Notes: generated from the sequence alone by a model not told the origin. Positions 46,803-59,840 are shown, numbered from the stretch's first letter. The stretch is 64,000 bases of DNA from Acholoe squamosa (GCA_949317995.1 OX439044.1:50486166-50550165), one strand, 5' to 3'. A program made the numbers and translations.

Positions 46803-46979
46803 GAGTGAGTGAGTAATAGATGTTTAACGCCATTTCGACAGCTAAGGTCATATTCATGGCGAGAACTACATTACACAATTTCACAGGTATGTGTTGGTGC
46901 CCGTGCATATGTGCACCACACACATCCGAGGGGATAGGAAAGATGAGATAGACCCTTTTAAGTGAACTAGGGAAGCCCG
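46803..46979 (-). mobile_element. SINE copy 3 (full length, 13-bp TSD)
   Basis: On the minus strand it starts CGGGCTTCCCTAGTTCACTT and ends GGCGTTAAACATCTATTACT plus CTCACTCACTC. ACCTAGAAAGTGA occurs exactly at 46790-46802 and 46980-46992. The length (~177 bp) equals copies 2 and 4, so this defines the full-length element. Confidence 0.92.
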
Positions 46980-46992
46980 ACCTAGAAAGTGA

Positions 46993-47370
46993 ATGAATGA
47001 ATAATTGACCTGTGCCTCCCATTGAGCAGGTGCATGTTGTATCTGAAATGCTACTTTGACAGATAGAGTGTTTGTATATCCCCAAATACCTCACAGAAAG
47101 TGTCTCTAAAGGAATCTGACAGCCACCATTGACCTCAACACAATGCTTCTAATATCACCTATGAATAAATAATCGAATGAAACATTAAGGTGACAACTAT
47201 GCCAACTAATAATGCCAACTTGTACCACAGTGCAGCAGCTATGGATATGTAGAATTCAGCAATACAGTGTTGGTCTATTGTTATCTTCCCATTGTCTGCA
47301 TAGATATTTCACATAGACACATTATCATATTGCATTAAAGCATATTGCTTACCTGAGAAAACCTACCAGG
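46993..47370. other. Intronic non-coding stretch
   Basis: Nothing recognisable. Confidence 0.4.
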
Positions 47371-47640
47371 CCACCCTTAAAAATATGTTCGTTTCCTGTC
47401 CAGAGGCCTGGTGAAATTTTTTCAAGAATGGGTAAATTTTTTTCCTGAGTTATGAAAAGATTTTTTTTTTTCGTCCATCAGCACAAGAATCTAGGTTTCC
47501 AATCACTGAATCCTAGAACACGCTGACAAATTCATGCCAACAAATAAAAATTCTTTCCTAAAAAACATTTTCCCCTCCCTCTCTCATGGGTCTGAAAAAT
47601 CCCACCCTCTGGACAGGAAACGAACATATTTTAAGGGTGG
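47371..47640. mobile_element. MITE with ~35-bp terminal inverted repeats
   Basis: CCACCCTTAAAAATATGTTC plus GTTTCCTGTCCAGAGG at the left is mirrored at the right, ending GAACATATTTTAAGGGTGG, with a 1-bp indel. The 270-bp element has an AT-rich interior with T runs and no coding region. No clear target duplication is seen. Confidence 0.8.
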
Positions 47641-50205
47641 TCCCAGTCCTACTATAAAAGGTTTAAGGAAGTATTCTTTAGAGATAATGTTTAAATGTGA
47701 ATTCATAATGACCTAATTTGCTGGTAGGGCATATCATATGATTTATAAATCGTAAATATATGATTTCCCCAACCATCTCTCCTTGATAAAAGAACAACAA
47801 CATTAAAGTTTAAAATGAAATAGGCCCTATTGAGAGGCTGTTTAAACACAGCGGGGGGAGGGGAGTGTAACAATGGCAGGAAATGATGATGTCCCACATT
47901 GAAGGCACTGTGATACTAAAAGTACCATTCAGAGCCGCCTGGGGTCATTATCATGACGACAGGGGACATGGTTCTCTTTTACAGCCACTGAAGTTTACAC
48001 GGGTCTGACTTGGGGTATGTTACTGTATACATGTTGTACTCAGCGCCATCTTCAACAGGCAGTTATCCACTCCAAGCTGGCTACAACCTTTTATCAAATT
48101 ATCTCTACAGAGATTGCCATTTTAACTCGGCTATGTCTTGCTTTAGTCTCGATCGCCTTGTGGACAGGCGGCGGCATAGGACAGACCCTGTGGCAGTCCC
48201 TTGATTCTCGCCCAGCCCTAACCCCCCCCCCCCTCACCCACCCACATGAACCATCCCTCCGGGGCCCCACCCCTGGCAGTAGAGCCCATTGAAGGTACCT
48301 TTTATGTGCTGGCGTACAGCCTGCAGTGAATGGAGACTGAAAAGAGCAATATCCTCCTTGGTAATGATGGCCAGTCGGTGAGTTCCGATGTGGGATGTCT
48401 TGTAGGATGCAGTGCATGATGGGTAGGGAAAATGTAGTCTACATGGATATAGATGGCCTTAGAGTCTCCCTCATCCTTGTGTGTGGGGAGGACTCTTTTT
48501 TTCTAATCGCTCTTGTGACTAATATGTAGCTTATGGTGCTAGAGTTTAGGTTAAATCATCGTCTTGTAAAGCTTTGCACGAATAGTCAATATAATGTGTT
48601 ATGCCCCATTTGTAGCGTGGGCAGTGCCACAAAAATGTGTCTGATTCGTTCAGATATCGAGATAAAACATTGTGCCAAAATAGGTACATGGGAAATTTAA
48701 GTGATAGGGAGAGTGGAAGAGTTCCGCGTTTGGCACTTCTCCATCGTGGGTTTCCCTTTGCAAACTGACTGCACGTCAACAACATCCCCTGCCCCCCCCC
48801 CCCCTTTTTTTTTTAAATTTTTATCCCAGGTAGCATTTCGCAATATTAGCCGAGTATTTGATAACCCTTTCACTTCCACATTTTCCCTCTGTCATTTCAT
48901 GTCTCACATTATGGAACACTCCTCATATTCACCCCCCCCCCCCCTTTCATACAACAGCATTCCCCCACCCCTATCCCACTGTCACCTAACGTGGTGTAAA
49001 ACGTGCACCGCCACAGGCTATATTGCATTCACATGGATTTCACTCATTTCTTCACTGCAGTAAAGTGCCAAGAACCTGGTACCATTGAAATTTAATTGCT
49101 CATGTGGAGTTTTGACTTCCTCTGCTCAAATGTAGAATGTACAGGGAGACGGACAGGACATCAAAGTTAGATGTAAAGCTCAGATTTAGAAGTGACTTAA
49201 CCCCGATTTAAGCTTACGTTATAACGATAACAATATATTACAATTCCTTGGGATCCATTGCTGTTTCAACCGGACCCTCGTTTAAATCAGAAATGAATGA
49301 TCTGAGTTTTAAAGCACGGTACCAAAGTTGTCACCCCGACTCGACACTATGACAAGCCCACTACTTGACCTTATACATGTACCATTGCCCCCTCCTCCTA
49401 ACCCATAATCCCTTTAGTAATGATACTCATTGATTCCTCTCACCCCTAGCAACAAAAGGAATGAGCAGATGATCGATTTACTATGGTATACATGCCGCAG
49501 TCTTTATCAGGCCTGTAGACACTGAGAATACTACACCCGACACATAACAGCTGACCTCTAGTTGAACCCACAGCTCTACCTACCCAGACTGAGTTGCTCA
49601 TTTCTACCCTTGTGTGTATGGGTGTGGGTGGGTATGAACTGTATAAAAGACAGCTGCATTGGAATATTGCCCAGACCGTGTGTGTGCGGGCTACTATGGG
49701 CCTTGTTTGTCCTCCCTGAGCAACTTGATCTGCTCGCACCAACTCATCCGCGGTGTGAATCGCTCCAATTAACTCAGCAAATACTGAGCGGGAGGACTCT
49801 TAATTTCCCTGAGTCAATAGGTGCAGGTGTGGAGGGGGGGGGGTGGTGGATATGGGCCTCAGTGGAATTAGCCTCCATGGGGTGGGCAGTGATTGTAAGG
49901 CGGCTATTGTGGGGGGACAAAAAGTGCCAAGGAAATAGGACACCGTGGTGCGCCGATATTGCCTTTTGTCGCACTGTGAATCTGAAACATTTCTTCTTGT
50001 ACAGAGAACAGGAAACCTTGTTTCATCTTCGGCATTTCTATTCAACCCGTTCAGGGCCGCCTGATGCCTATAGCGTTTTTTTTTTTATGCCACCCCCTCC
50101 CCCATACCCCACCCAGAACTTAATATAATGGCATGGTGCATGATGGGTAGATTTAACAGGGCTGCAGCTTGCATAATGAAAAGGACACATTGCTTTGAAC
50201 AATGT
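47641..50205. other. Intronic non-coding stretch
   Basis: No exon recognised. C/T homopolymer runs occur at 48792-48814 and 48933-48944. The 188-codon frame at 49562-50128 shows no domain and is probably fortuitous. Confidence 0.45.
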
Positions 50206-50210
50206 TTTTT

Positions 50211-50354
50211 GGGATGGAAGTCTTCGGGGATTTTCCAGTTGTCAGGAATTTTCAAGTTCAAAAAAGCTATACATCCCTATAAAGAGCTTAAATAGTCTTT
50301 GGGGTTCTAATTGAGCATTTCAGGGATTTTAGTGCTCAGTCTCTTTCATCCCTA
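50211..50354 (+). mobile_element. Copy of the CAGGGATG-type MITE
   Basis: It begins GGGATGGAAGTCTTCGGGGA and ends CTCTTTCATCCCT, closely matching the 57232-57374 element in length and in internal blocks (TATACAT, ATTTCAGGGATTTT). The terminal C and target duplication are not preserved. Confidence 0.75.
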
Positions 50355-50355
50355 C

Positions 50356-53330
50356 AAATAAAAGAAACTGTATATAATAGCTCTCTAGTACTACCCTACT
50401 TTCCCCTTCCACCTGAGGAAGTAGTACATGACAATGTGACTTTTGGTCAGGTAATGTAAGGAGTATTCAGTAATCTGAATACAAATATGTTAGAACTGGT
50501 AGTGAGAAAATAAAAGAAAGAGGAATGGGGAAGGGAACAATTGGATCGAGGACTAACCGTTAAGGAAAGCATATTGTTTCATTGCACTAAGTTTATTGTT
50601 GGTATGATGCATGAGAAATCAATATACCGGAGCAGCAAAAGAAAAGCATTGGGGGTCCATGCTGGCCTTCAAGGGTTAAACCGATAGCTGTACTATGTTC
50701 ACATCTATTTTAAGCAATGGTTGCCTTTTTTAAAGGCGAGGGGTCATCTTGCAGGCTTATTGCCCCTGTGTAAAATGATGCCCTGCTTGCCTGAGACCGG
50801 AATGGGATTACTATTTCAGGTGATTGTGGGCTTCTTGCACAAATTGGGTGTGTAAAAGGGGCTCTGTGTCTGGGGTTCCATTTCTTACCTTACTGCAGTT
50901 AAATTGATGCAGTGACTCAACCTTGTGGCATTGTCTGCCATCTATGAAAGACCCCCCCAGTATACAAATCATACATTTTGAACCGCTTTAAGTACTTCCG
51001 GGAGTACTTCTTCGACTTCAGGAATTCTATTTTACCCTAGTGGTTGCTTTCATCATTGTCAATGATCTACCTGGGATTGAGATTTGCCTGGATTTCATTC
51101 CCACACTCCCCAGCCATCCGCCTGTGCTTAATCTTATATTTGTTAGCTCGCAAACTTTAACGGCTCTATAAAAAGATTATTTGCAGCCTTACCAAATGTG
51201 AGTAGTTAAAGGTTTCAGGCCATGAGGCTGCAGATTGATGGTAAGATATCGTGATGTGGTGTGGGGCAGTAACCATTACTCGGTAAGCTGTCCATCACAT
51301 TGAGGTATCAGTTAAACTGTGTGCTGCTGTTTAACCCCTGCGTGACTAACTCAGGCACTGGTCTGCTAAAGGTTAAAGTGGGCGATAATAGGAGGTTATC
51401 ATGACATGCCACCCACAGAATACCTACACTTACAGCACTTCACATTGCTATTGCTGATCTTTGTATGCTTTGATAGGTAGTGATGGGTTAGCATTGCGTC
51501 TTAAAAAGACCTTGTCAGTTATGCACTTTCTAGGAATAGAATTAAACAGTGCCTCAAGATGAGTATTTGTAAAGGTTTCTCCACATTTTGAGCCCTAGTA
51601 TTCTCAGTACCAACCAGATCAGATGATTTTTTCCAACTTTGGCATTACTGGCTTTGCATCTCCTTAAAGACCAGGAGTTAAAATGCTTGATCATTAATTG
51701 TAATTAAAATGAAATTGTGGAAATTGAATCGGATTAGTTTGCTTCTTGCCGTTCCCTTTATGTCCTTTGTGACCAATTAAACATGTTTTGGGAAGAATTG
51801 ATTGAAGGGAAGGGACACGTCTTTGTTATACAAAAAGGCATTTTGGAACCTTGCACATTGTTTATACTACTGTAACCCAAACAACATGCAATATTCTCCA
51901 TGTGTTCTACCTAACAGGTGATGGCCTCTGACCTCCTAAAAGATTCACAAATGTTTCACCTGGAGCCTGATGATCCATACAAAATATTAAGAGGATGGAG
52001 GGGGGGGCATCAGTAAAATATTGTATCAAAACTATGATGTAGGTGATATACTTCTAGTTCATGGGACAGAAATTGTAAGTGAACATCCTATGGAAGGTTA
52101 CTCATTGTTTGCATGCAGAATATAACTATGGTGTTGTTGTTTTTTTTTCCACCTGGTGCCAGGGAGCCCCATGCCGCTATATATGTGGGCGATGAACGGG
52201 ATAATAAAGACAAATGAAGGTAATAGATGATAAATAATAGGGTGGCAGCGGCTTTGAGTGCTCACAAACAGGCAGTGTCAGTAAAGGAAGCACCCTCTGT
52301 AAGGGAAATGCTACTTCTGCTGATCTACCACAAGATGGCTGCTCTGTTTGCCTATATAGGATGGGGTATATAGACGATGCTGTGTTTTCACTTATTTTTT
52401 GGTGTATAAATGGATTTGTTTGCGGATTATCTCTTCTGAAATAAAACAACATGCTTACTACGAGGGACTTGTTTGTAGTCATCTGTGGCTGGGACGAGAT
52501 GGAATGTGATTATAAAACCCCAACAGTGTGGGGTCATGGTATGAATCACAACAGACGTCTCCCAAACACACATCTAAATTAAATCTTGTACTCTGGCGCC
52601 ACACAGAGAAGAGCAATAGTGGGGCGAGTATGTAGTCTTATTAAGTCCTTCACACTTAATACTATGTAAAGGACAGTGTATCTAATATATTATTGTTTGT
52701 AGTAAGTATATAGTCAGTATGAATCTTAGCGGTTGTTCTTACTTCTGAGACATTTAGAATATACTGCAGTGTAATTATAACGTACATGTTTCTAGAAGCG
52801 TTCGTCTCTCAGAAGAAAACAGGTCTAGGTGATGAAAATTTGGTATATTTTGGAAAAGACGAGCTATAGAAGCTGGGTGGTTGTCAGTGATGTAGATACG
52901 ATGATGCATAATCTACAAACATGAATGTGTACAGAGAAGGCCTATAATTCCATTAGCACATCTATAAGGATAGAGTCTACCCTAGCCCTGTGATTTTCAG
53001 ACATCACAGACAGACACTGATGAAGGCATCCCACAACGTACGCTTCTACAGACTAAAGGCAGGTGTAGGGAGGCAACAGTCAGGGTTGCCACGGAGAGAC
53101 CAGCTTTAACCATAAGAAGATGCTGTGACTGGAATAAAATCAGAAGATTATTCCTGAGAAAACTCAACAGAGAATTGAACTTTCTATGTTTCAAGTGTTG
53201 ATTTCCATGATAATTCCTATATATATTCTTCAGTTCCCTTAGGAATACCTATTAAGCATTGATCCAGTATCCTTAGGGGGCCATTTTCCCGTCCTAAAAC
53301 CGTTGGAGATAATCTGCCCTGCAGTAGATA
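50356..53330. other. Intronic non-coding stretch
   Basis: No exon, RNA gene or repeat recognised. Short T run at 52139-52148. Confidence 0.4.
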
Positions 53331-53338
53331 AGACTGAG

Positions 53339-53517
53339 TGAGTGAGTAATAGATGTTTAACGCCATTTCGACAGCTAAGGTCATATTTATGGCGAGAACT
53401 ACATTACACAATTTCACAGGGGAATGTGTCAGTGCCCGCGCATATGTGCATCACAAACATCCAGAGGGGATAGGAAAGAGAAGAAATAGACCCTTTTAAG
53501 TGGGCTAGGGATGCCCG
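53339..53517 (-). mobile_element. SINE copy 4 (full length, 8-bp TSD)
   Basis: On the minus strand it starts CGGGCATCCCTAGCCCACTT, passes GCACATATGCGCGGGCACTG and ends GGCGTTAAACATCTATTACT plus CTCA repeats. AGACTGAG flanks it at 53331-53338 and 53518-53525. Close similarity to copy 3 suggests a fairly young family. Confidence 0.9.
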
Positions 53518-53525
53518 AGACTGAG

Positions 53526-56440
53526 GGCTGCTGGGCCTTAGTTATTTGGCTTTGGGTCTGAGACAGGGCAGGTGAGGGGGTTGACCTTTAAAGAGAGTTC
53601 ATTACGTGAGACAGGTGTCCGTGCCGGCTATATTATACCAGGAGGCGACCCCCGCCCCGTCCCACCTGTCTGCCACTAACCTCACTGACCCCTGCAGCAC
53701 CCCCTGACCCACACCACTGCCTGCTGAAGACGGCTGGACAGGGAAGGATGCAGGAAAGGGGAGAGGAGGTGGATAGGTTGGAGGGGAAGGGGAATGAAGG
53801 GCAGAAAGAAGCTAGGAAGTGGTCTGGAAGAGGTGGGTGGGTAGAGAAAACTGGAGTGACCGTTCTCAAATTAGATCAGAAATTTAGCACCACTTAGTAA
53901 ACAAACGGTTTCTCTTCTGACAAATATAGTCTGTACGTGTATGTCTTGAAGGAATGATTCAGTTGTATGGGGAGAATATGAAGAAATAGACCCATAAATG
54001 ACTTCCCAAGCATTCAAAAAACAAATGACATTGAAGATAAAACAGTATTAATGTAAAGCTAAATGACATAGGAGTAGGGGTATAAGATGGCATGTGCCTC
54101 GAGTGTATCACCCTAAGTGGCTAAGTGGCCAGTCAGTCACGTCCTAGATCAGCATCCATCATTGCACCCACAGTCTAATGGTAGGGGGGGGGGGGGTGCA
54201 GGCTGTCTACTGAGTATAGGCACCATAGAGTAGCAGTCTCAAAGGGATGGGGAGGCTGACCATATGTGAGAGGCTGGTTTACCAGATACAATATACAGAC
54301 AGTATACCTGTTTAAAATCTAGGGGAAGGGAGGTGCAATTACCTGGATTCCATGTTTATCATACTCGCGTGATTAGTTGCGATGGGAATTGTGGAATTCA
54401 GGTATAAATAAGTATCATTCAGATTGGTCACTGGTTTACTCAGTGTAATCTTAGGTCTTCTTTGACGCAGAAGTCCATTTAGTGAATAGGGATAGATATT
54501 TTAAGATTATCTAAGACGCATTGTGATAACACGATAGCTAGTCTTGTGGTAACTATTTAGGTTTTCTCAGATTGGAAAACTGCAACGGAACATGTTTATA
54601 TTTGGTACAGATATAAAACCCAGAAAAGGCTCAGGGAGTAAGAATATAAGATGGCAAGGGACGAGGGCTGTTGTTGTGCCTTGTTGTACCCGAGTAGTAA
54701 AGTCCATCCTACATCCACCCAGACCAGTATAAACTACTATAAAACCCTCTTTTACCCTGACACAGCAGTAAAGACCCCCAGATCAGGCTCCCACACCTTC
54801 TCCAGTACCCACCCTATATGTCACTTCAATCTCTGACACCCAGGGCTTCCCGAGACACCAGGCACGGCACTGGAGGATTCTACGTGTCTCCAGACCTGTA
54901 CCTCCAAGTGGAAGTCCCCTCTACTGAGTCAATTGATAGGCAAACAGGCGAGTCTTGTGGTATATACTGCAAGGTTTGCTATCAGCGTTGTGGTTGTTTT
55001 GGTGACATCAGGGCTAAATCACTCATGGTCAGCGATTGAACTTCATGTTCGTTTGTGAGGATGCCTGCCTTCCCCCCAGGGAATTTCTTTATCAAACTAA
55101 ACCAATGTCATGTGAACTTAGTTAGGGCTGTAGTATTTTTGAAGAAAAAAAGATATCGATACCTGTATAACCGCAGGGAGTCGGCTACTTTTCAATGTGA
55201 CCTGAATATTGCTCAGGAGATTTTACCCGATGGATTCTCTGTAACATAGGCCCGTGCCCACACGTTACCTCACAGAGCTGACGATGTAGATTACAGATTT
55301 AATCACTTACAGATCCTTGATTACGATTTAATCTCATTTCTACGCCCTGGATTCCTGCACCCACAGAGTTGTCTTGGTATGGATAGGGTTTAAGGATCCC
55401 CTTCCCAGTGATAAAACAGAAGAAAGGGGCAGTGCATAGAAGAGTGCATAGTACGATATAACGGCACATGGCTATTGTATTATTGACCAATGGGAAGCAT
55501 CCCTGGCATTTACTGCGGAGACGGGGGCTGAAGGTGTTAGTCATAGCGCAGTCGGGGTCTAATGGCGGCCTCCATAGCCTAATGTGCTAATGCCCTATAC
55601 AATACCTTCATTTTAATGCTGTGTAGGTCACAGATACATGTATGAAGTTTAGTGATAAGTCATTTTAGGTAAAACCTAAAATAATTCAATTGTTTAAAAT
55701 CAAACTAGGAATAGTAGAAGGAATATGTCACACTAGAGTCTTTTGTTGCATTTTGGGGGTTTAAAATGTACGGTATTTTAGCCACTGCTGCCTTCACTGA
55801 AAGTGAATCTTCCTAATGGATACTTCTTGGTGGAGCACAGCGCATTTATATTGGCGAATCGTCGGTGGTACGGTTTTATCTACCCATCCTAGTTGTATCT
55901 ATTCAATATTCGATTTATGTATTCCTTTTAGTGTTAGTTATGTGTTCCCAACGTTTATAATTCATGGTCATGTTGTCGCAGTGCACGCCTCCTTGGTCAG
56001 CGCCTTTAGGTTTAGGTAGTGCGTAGTTGGTTCTACCGGTCTGTAGTCCTATGATACTATGCATTATCAGATTTGAAACATAAATAGTAGTGATGAACAG
56101 CGGATTCATCTGATTAGAGACTGTATTGTTAGAATAGGGTGGCAAGGTAGGATAATATATCATTATAATTAAGAATATTCTGATTGGTTCTGCTAACCTC
56201 TTTTATATTAGTTTGTCATGAAAAGGTACATAACGGCCGCACTAAAGTTTTCAGTTGTGGCCAAATGAGGCATAAAGAGAGGTCTGTATCTGAACAAGTA
56301 GTATATGCACATGGTGCTTTGTGCAATCACTTTAATTATGAAGCGTATGAAGACCCTACAAGTTTGCACTGACATCTCTGGCCTGAAATCCCTATTACAG
56401 GTGTATGAACTGAGTTCAGACATGACATATACATTATGAT
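53526..56440. other. Intronic non-coding stretch before the 56.47-kb exon
   Basis: No further exon recognised. There is a G run at 54184-54196. Frames near 54651-55249 reach about 73 codons but have no family resemblance and no supporting splice pattern. Confidence 0.4.
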
Positions 56441-56471
56441 TCACCTTTTCTCTCCTCTTCTGTCCCTACAG

Positions 56472-56636
56472 TTGTTGCTAGAGCATCTCGAGTGCTTGGT
56501 GTCGCGTCACGAGCGGTCGCTCAGGATGACGGTCGTCAAGCGCCAGGCGTCGTCGCCCGCTGGTGTCTCCAGCGAAGTGGAGGTGCTCAAAGCCCTCAAG
56601 TCCCTCTTCGAGCATCACAAGGCTCTGGATGAAAAG
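56472..56636 (+). CDS. PPFIA: Liprin-alpha internal exon (most conserved coiled-coil block, 55 codons)
   Basis: The exon follows the acceptor CTTCTGTCCCTACAG and ends at donor AAG|GTAGGA, phase 0 at both ends. It encodes [20 protein letters not shown], then [20 protein letters not shown], then [15 protein letters not shown]. This block is nearly invariant from nematodes to vertebrates. The few differences from vertebrate liprins fall at SSPA, where vertebrates read QSPS or QSPA. It belongs to the N-terminal coiled-coil region used for self-assembly and for active-zone partners. Known proteins continue VRERLR..., which must lie beyond this window because I do not find it before 64000. The exon is clearly more GC-rich than the surrounding introns. 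Confidence 0.98.
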
Positions 56637-57231
56637 GTAGGACACTCATTAATCATGGATTATTTACCCTTTTCACTCTCATCGAAATGCCTTAAATGTC
56701 CGAGTTAGCAGGTCGCCCCATGGGCGCCGCCATTACTGGAGCTTGTTACCAGGTAGTTCTAATGATAAGACCTATTAGATGGGTACCAGTCGGCCCCCGA
56801 GAGGACCGCAGTAAATCGTTGGGCTTATCTCATTGGCTAATAAATAATCCTGCTAAATCCGAGGGTAAAAGGATAGACCCCTCCAATGAATCAGTATACG
56901 CTAATGGCATATTGGTGAATAAATACCATTACTTATAGAGTAATAGAGTGCCGTTTAGGCTACATAAGCTGTGTACATCCCACCTGATAGGCATGTCTCT
57001 GTACTGCCAGCCCTTCATGCCCTTTCATGATAGCTGCTGTGTCTCTGCCTGGAGGCCAATTGTGTAGTTTACAATATACAGTGTAGTTTACAATATACTA
57101 GGTATTGTGACGCGACACTAGGTATACTCCCTACAAAGCTCAGTGAAATGATGGATGGTTTAGATAACCCAAAGATGCTCATTAGCAAAACAAATACTAC
57201 CCTAAATCACATAAATCATTCTCTCCATGTA

Positions 57232-57374
57232 CAGGGATGGAAGTCTTCAGGGTTTTCCCTGATTTCAGGGATTTTCAGGTTGCGAAGACCTATACATTAC
57301 TATAGAAAACCTCTGAACCAGGGGCTCTACTTGAGTATTTCAGGGATTTTTATGCTTAGTGACTTTCATCCCTG
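57232..57374 (+). mobile_element. Complete CAGGGATG-type MITE with CATGTA duplication
   Basis: The ends CAGGGATGGAAGTC and GACTTTCATCCCTG are inverted repeats with one mismatch. CATGTA abuts both ends (57226-57231 and 57375-57380). The 143-bp interior repeats the motif TTTCAGGGATTTT in two places. Two related copies lie at 22217 and 50211. The CAGGG terminus is compatible with hAT, but the 6-bp duplication is short for that superfamily. Confidence 0.8.
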
Positions 57375-57822
57375 CATGTATTAGATTTCTATCTGTTTCA
57401 TTAAAAGAAAAAAAAGCGTGACATTAAGTACTGCCAGTATATACACAAGATGTCAGCCAGCGTTTGAAACCCATGTTTCCAAGGGTGGGGCTGGGGATGA
57501 ACACTTAGCCCTCTGGAGCTAGTGTTTGTGACAGTATTTTAGACACCGGGGTATATTCTGTTCTCCATTATGACCTTCCACTCTAACTCTGCTGCATCAG
57601 CTTTATCACCGTATGCTACTATAACAGACTCTTTACCCAACATCCGACCTCACCTTTAGTCTCAAACAAAGTTCTTTTCAAGTCTCACCTTACCTTTATC
57701 ATACACAGCCCCCTCAGTCAATGACTCACCTACCTTAGCTCATCTTCAGCCACGCCCAATATCACATCAGCCTTCACGTTTCTGTCAACACATAATACAC
57801 ATAGTAACAGCCTACTAAAACA

Positions 57823-57908
57823 CCTGCCATGCCATGCCCTGCCCTGCCCTGCCCTGCCCTGCCATGCCATGCCATGCCCTGCCACGCCCTACCCTGCCAT
57901 GCCCTGCA
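57823..57908 (+). repeat. TGCCC/TGCCA pentanucleotide repeat
   Basis: It is a run of CCTGC and CATGC pentamers with interspersed CACGC and CTACC units. Low-complexity and not coding. Confidence 0.9.
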
Positions 57909-58438
57909 TGTACATCAATTGGACTTTTCTCACCCTCCCTGCTACAATCATCGTTCCTCCCTTAGCCCTTCACGGCCCCATTTACATATCTTTTCTTCCC
58001 GTCTAGGTCTAGGCTCAACTTCCCTTCGCGTTCTTTCTTCCTCTTTATCTCTTTGCCGCTCTTTTAACCTCAAGCCTTCCTCCCCTCTCCATATGCTGTC
58101 TACTGCCCTCCATTATCTCTCTCGTTCGTTTCCCTTCCATACCCGAACAATCCCCCCCCACCACATTTTGGCTAGACCGGCCTGACAGTAGGTACAATGT
58201 GTAAACAGTTCCCAAAGGCCCTGGCTGGTCAGTATTGGCCTCGTTAAAACTGCTGTGGCCACTAGAAGCGCCCCTGGCGGCGGTCCCCCATAGACTGCCC
58301 CCGCCCTTAATGGATTGGTGTTGTGCTCCATACAACATGTGTCTGTCGTGTCCAGCACCTCGACTCCATTTGTCGTGTACTTTGTCACAGGGCATCGATT
58401 GTACACCTTTTTTATAAAACTGGGGGGTGGGTGGGCAG

Positions 58439-58440
<2 letters not shown>

Positions 58441-58513
<73 letters not shown>
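58441..58513. repeat. (TA)n microsatellite, left tract
   Basis: Uninterrupted TA dinucleotides for about 73 bp. The open Ile/Tyr frames across it are artefacts. A tract this long is likely polymorphic and prone to assembly error. Confidence 0.95.
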
Positions 58514-58697
<184 letters not shown>

Positions 58698-58888
58698 TGA
58701 TGTTGTGTCGATGTTAGCCTGTGTGGGTGACAGGAGGCGTTCATGTGGTGAAAGTATTGATGTGAGAGTGAGATAGCTATGGCGGTATAAGGGGAGTTCA
58801 ATAAAGTGGGAGATGGAGTGAGATGATTCTGTTTCTGATAAAAGTAGATTCATCTAACTTGAACATCTTCAAGTTCAACAAGGTTATC

Positions 58889-59028
58889 CAGTGGCGGATT
58901 TAGACGGCGAAGTGCACGCCCCCTACTTTTTGTCTATAGTTGAGAGTTTGTTCAATCATGCTGAATCCTATGTAATCCCCAATATTGGGAGCGCGGCACC
59001 TCCATTTTAAAATCCTGTATCCGCCACA
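58889..59028 (+). mobile_element. hAT-like MITE (CAGTGGCGGAT end)
   Basis: It starts CAGTGGCGGATTTAGACGGC and ends CCTGTATCCGCCAC, an imperfect inverted repeat of hAT-type termini. The interior has GCACGCCCCCTAC near the left and GCGCGGCACCTCC near the right. Target duplication is not clear. Confidence 0.6.
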
Positions 59029-59029
59029 T

Positions 59030-59840
59030 AACATCATCTGTTGCCCTGATTAAATTTATGTTGCAAAAAGACATAGCAGGGATTATCATTTGCAGTCGAC
59101 TCAAGAATAGTATCTATTGAAGCTTCTTGGTCGACTACCCACTGTGGCATGACATGTTGGCCAAGGATGTTTGCAATAAGTACTTCGGTAGATGTATTTA
59201 GCATCTCTTTACCGGCATTCGCACTGACTGTCGACAATTAAACCATCTGAGGACCGCATACTGGTTTAGTACACGGTCACCTTTGGTCATGGTGGACGAA
59301 TGCAGGACTGATGAGTGGATAGCTTTGATTACATTGTATTGATGCGTCATGCTTATCCAAATACAAACACACATTTTCACAATGACACGCCATTTGCACC
59401 GATGACACTGCATGTAAACAGTGAAAGAGCCTTACAAATAACAATACAATTAAACAGTTATACCAAATGTCTCGTGTGTATGCCCTTACATTGTGGAGAG
59501 GATTCCTGCTTGCTTTGTAAAGAAATATTCAGATAAGAAGTCCCTACCAAGGAAAATAACTTATGGGATTTTCTTTAGAGGGGGATAGGACCTTATTCTC
59601 AGGTTCTTAAATAGCATCTGCCATTGGTTTAAAAAGGTGACTTTCATAAAAGCTGAGCACTACAACTGCCTGGGGTTAGTGATTGTGAAACTATCCGTAT
59701 TCAAAAGGTTTAAGATAACTCTGCAATATGACATGGTGATGCATCAAACTACATGGTGAAACTACACAGATAATAAGTAGAAGAAATATGACGGCTTAAG
59801 TAAAGTATCCCTTGATGGGAGGCAGTAGTAAAGGTTATAG
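59030..59840. other. Intronic stretch with unassigned minus-strand frames
   Basis: Two overlapping minus-strand frames (59413-59198 and 59237-59034) would make one longer reading frame if a single frameshift lay near 59200-59240. I do not recognise the peptides. They could be decayed mobile-element coding sequence or chance. Confidence 0.3.

Larger units (their letters stand above)
31179..56471 (+). other. Liprin-alpha intron (~25.3 kb)
   Basis: It is bounded by GTGAGT after 31178 and by a strong polypyrimidine tract and CAG (TCTCCTCTTCTGTCCCTACAG) before 56472. The peptide ...ERNNTR|LLLEHLE... is contiguous in all liprin-alphas that I know, so no coding exon should lie inside for the main isoform. 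The intron carries a MITE 109 bp after the donor, the 48-bp minisatellite, two SINEs, a promoter-like cluster at 39.4-39.8 kb and several other short elements. Confidence 0.9.

Noticed and set aside
49562..50128. 188-codon + strand frame
   Set aside because: No motif, no domain and no splice signals in agreement; overlapped by several other open frames.
59034..59413. Two minus-strand frames that might be one frameshifted gene
   Set aside because: I could not match the peptides to any family. Evidence is insufficient for a gene or pseudogene call.
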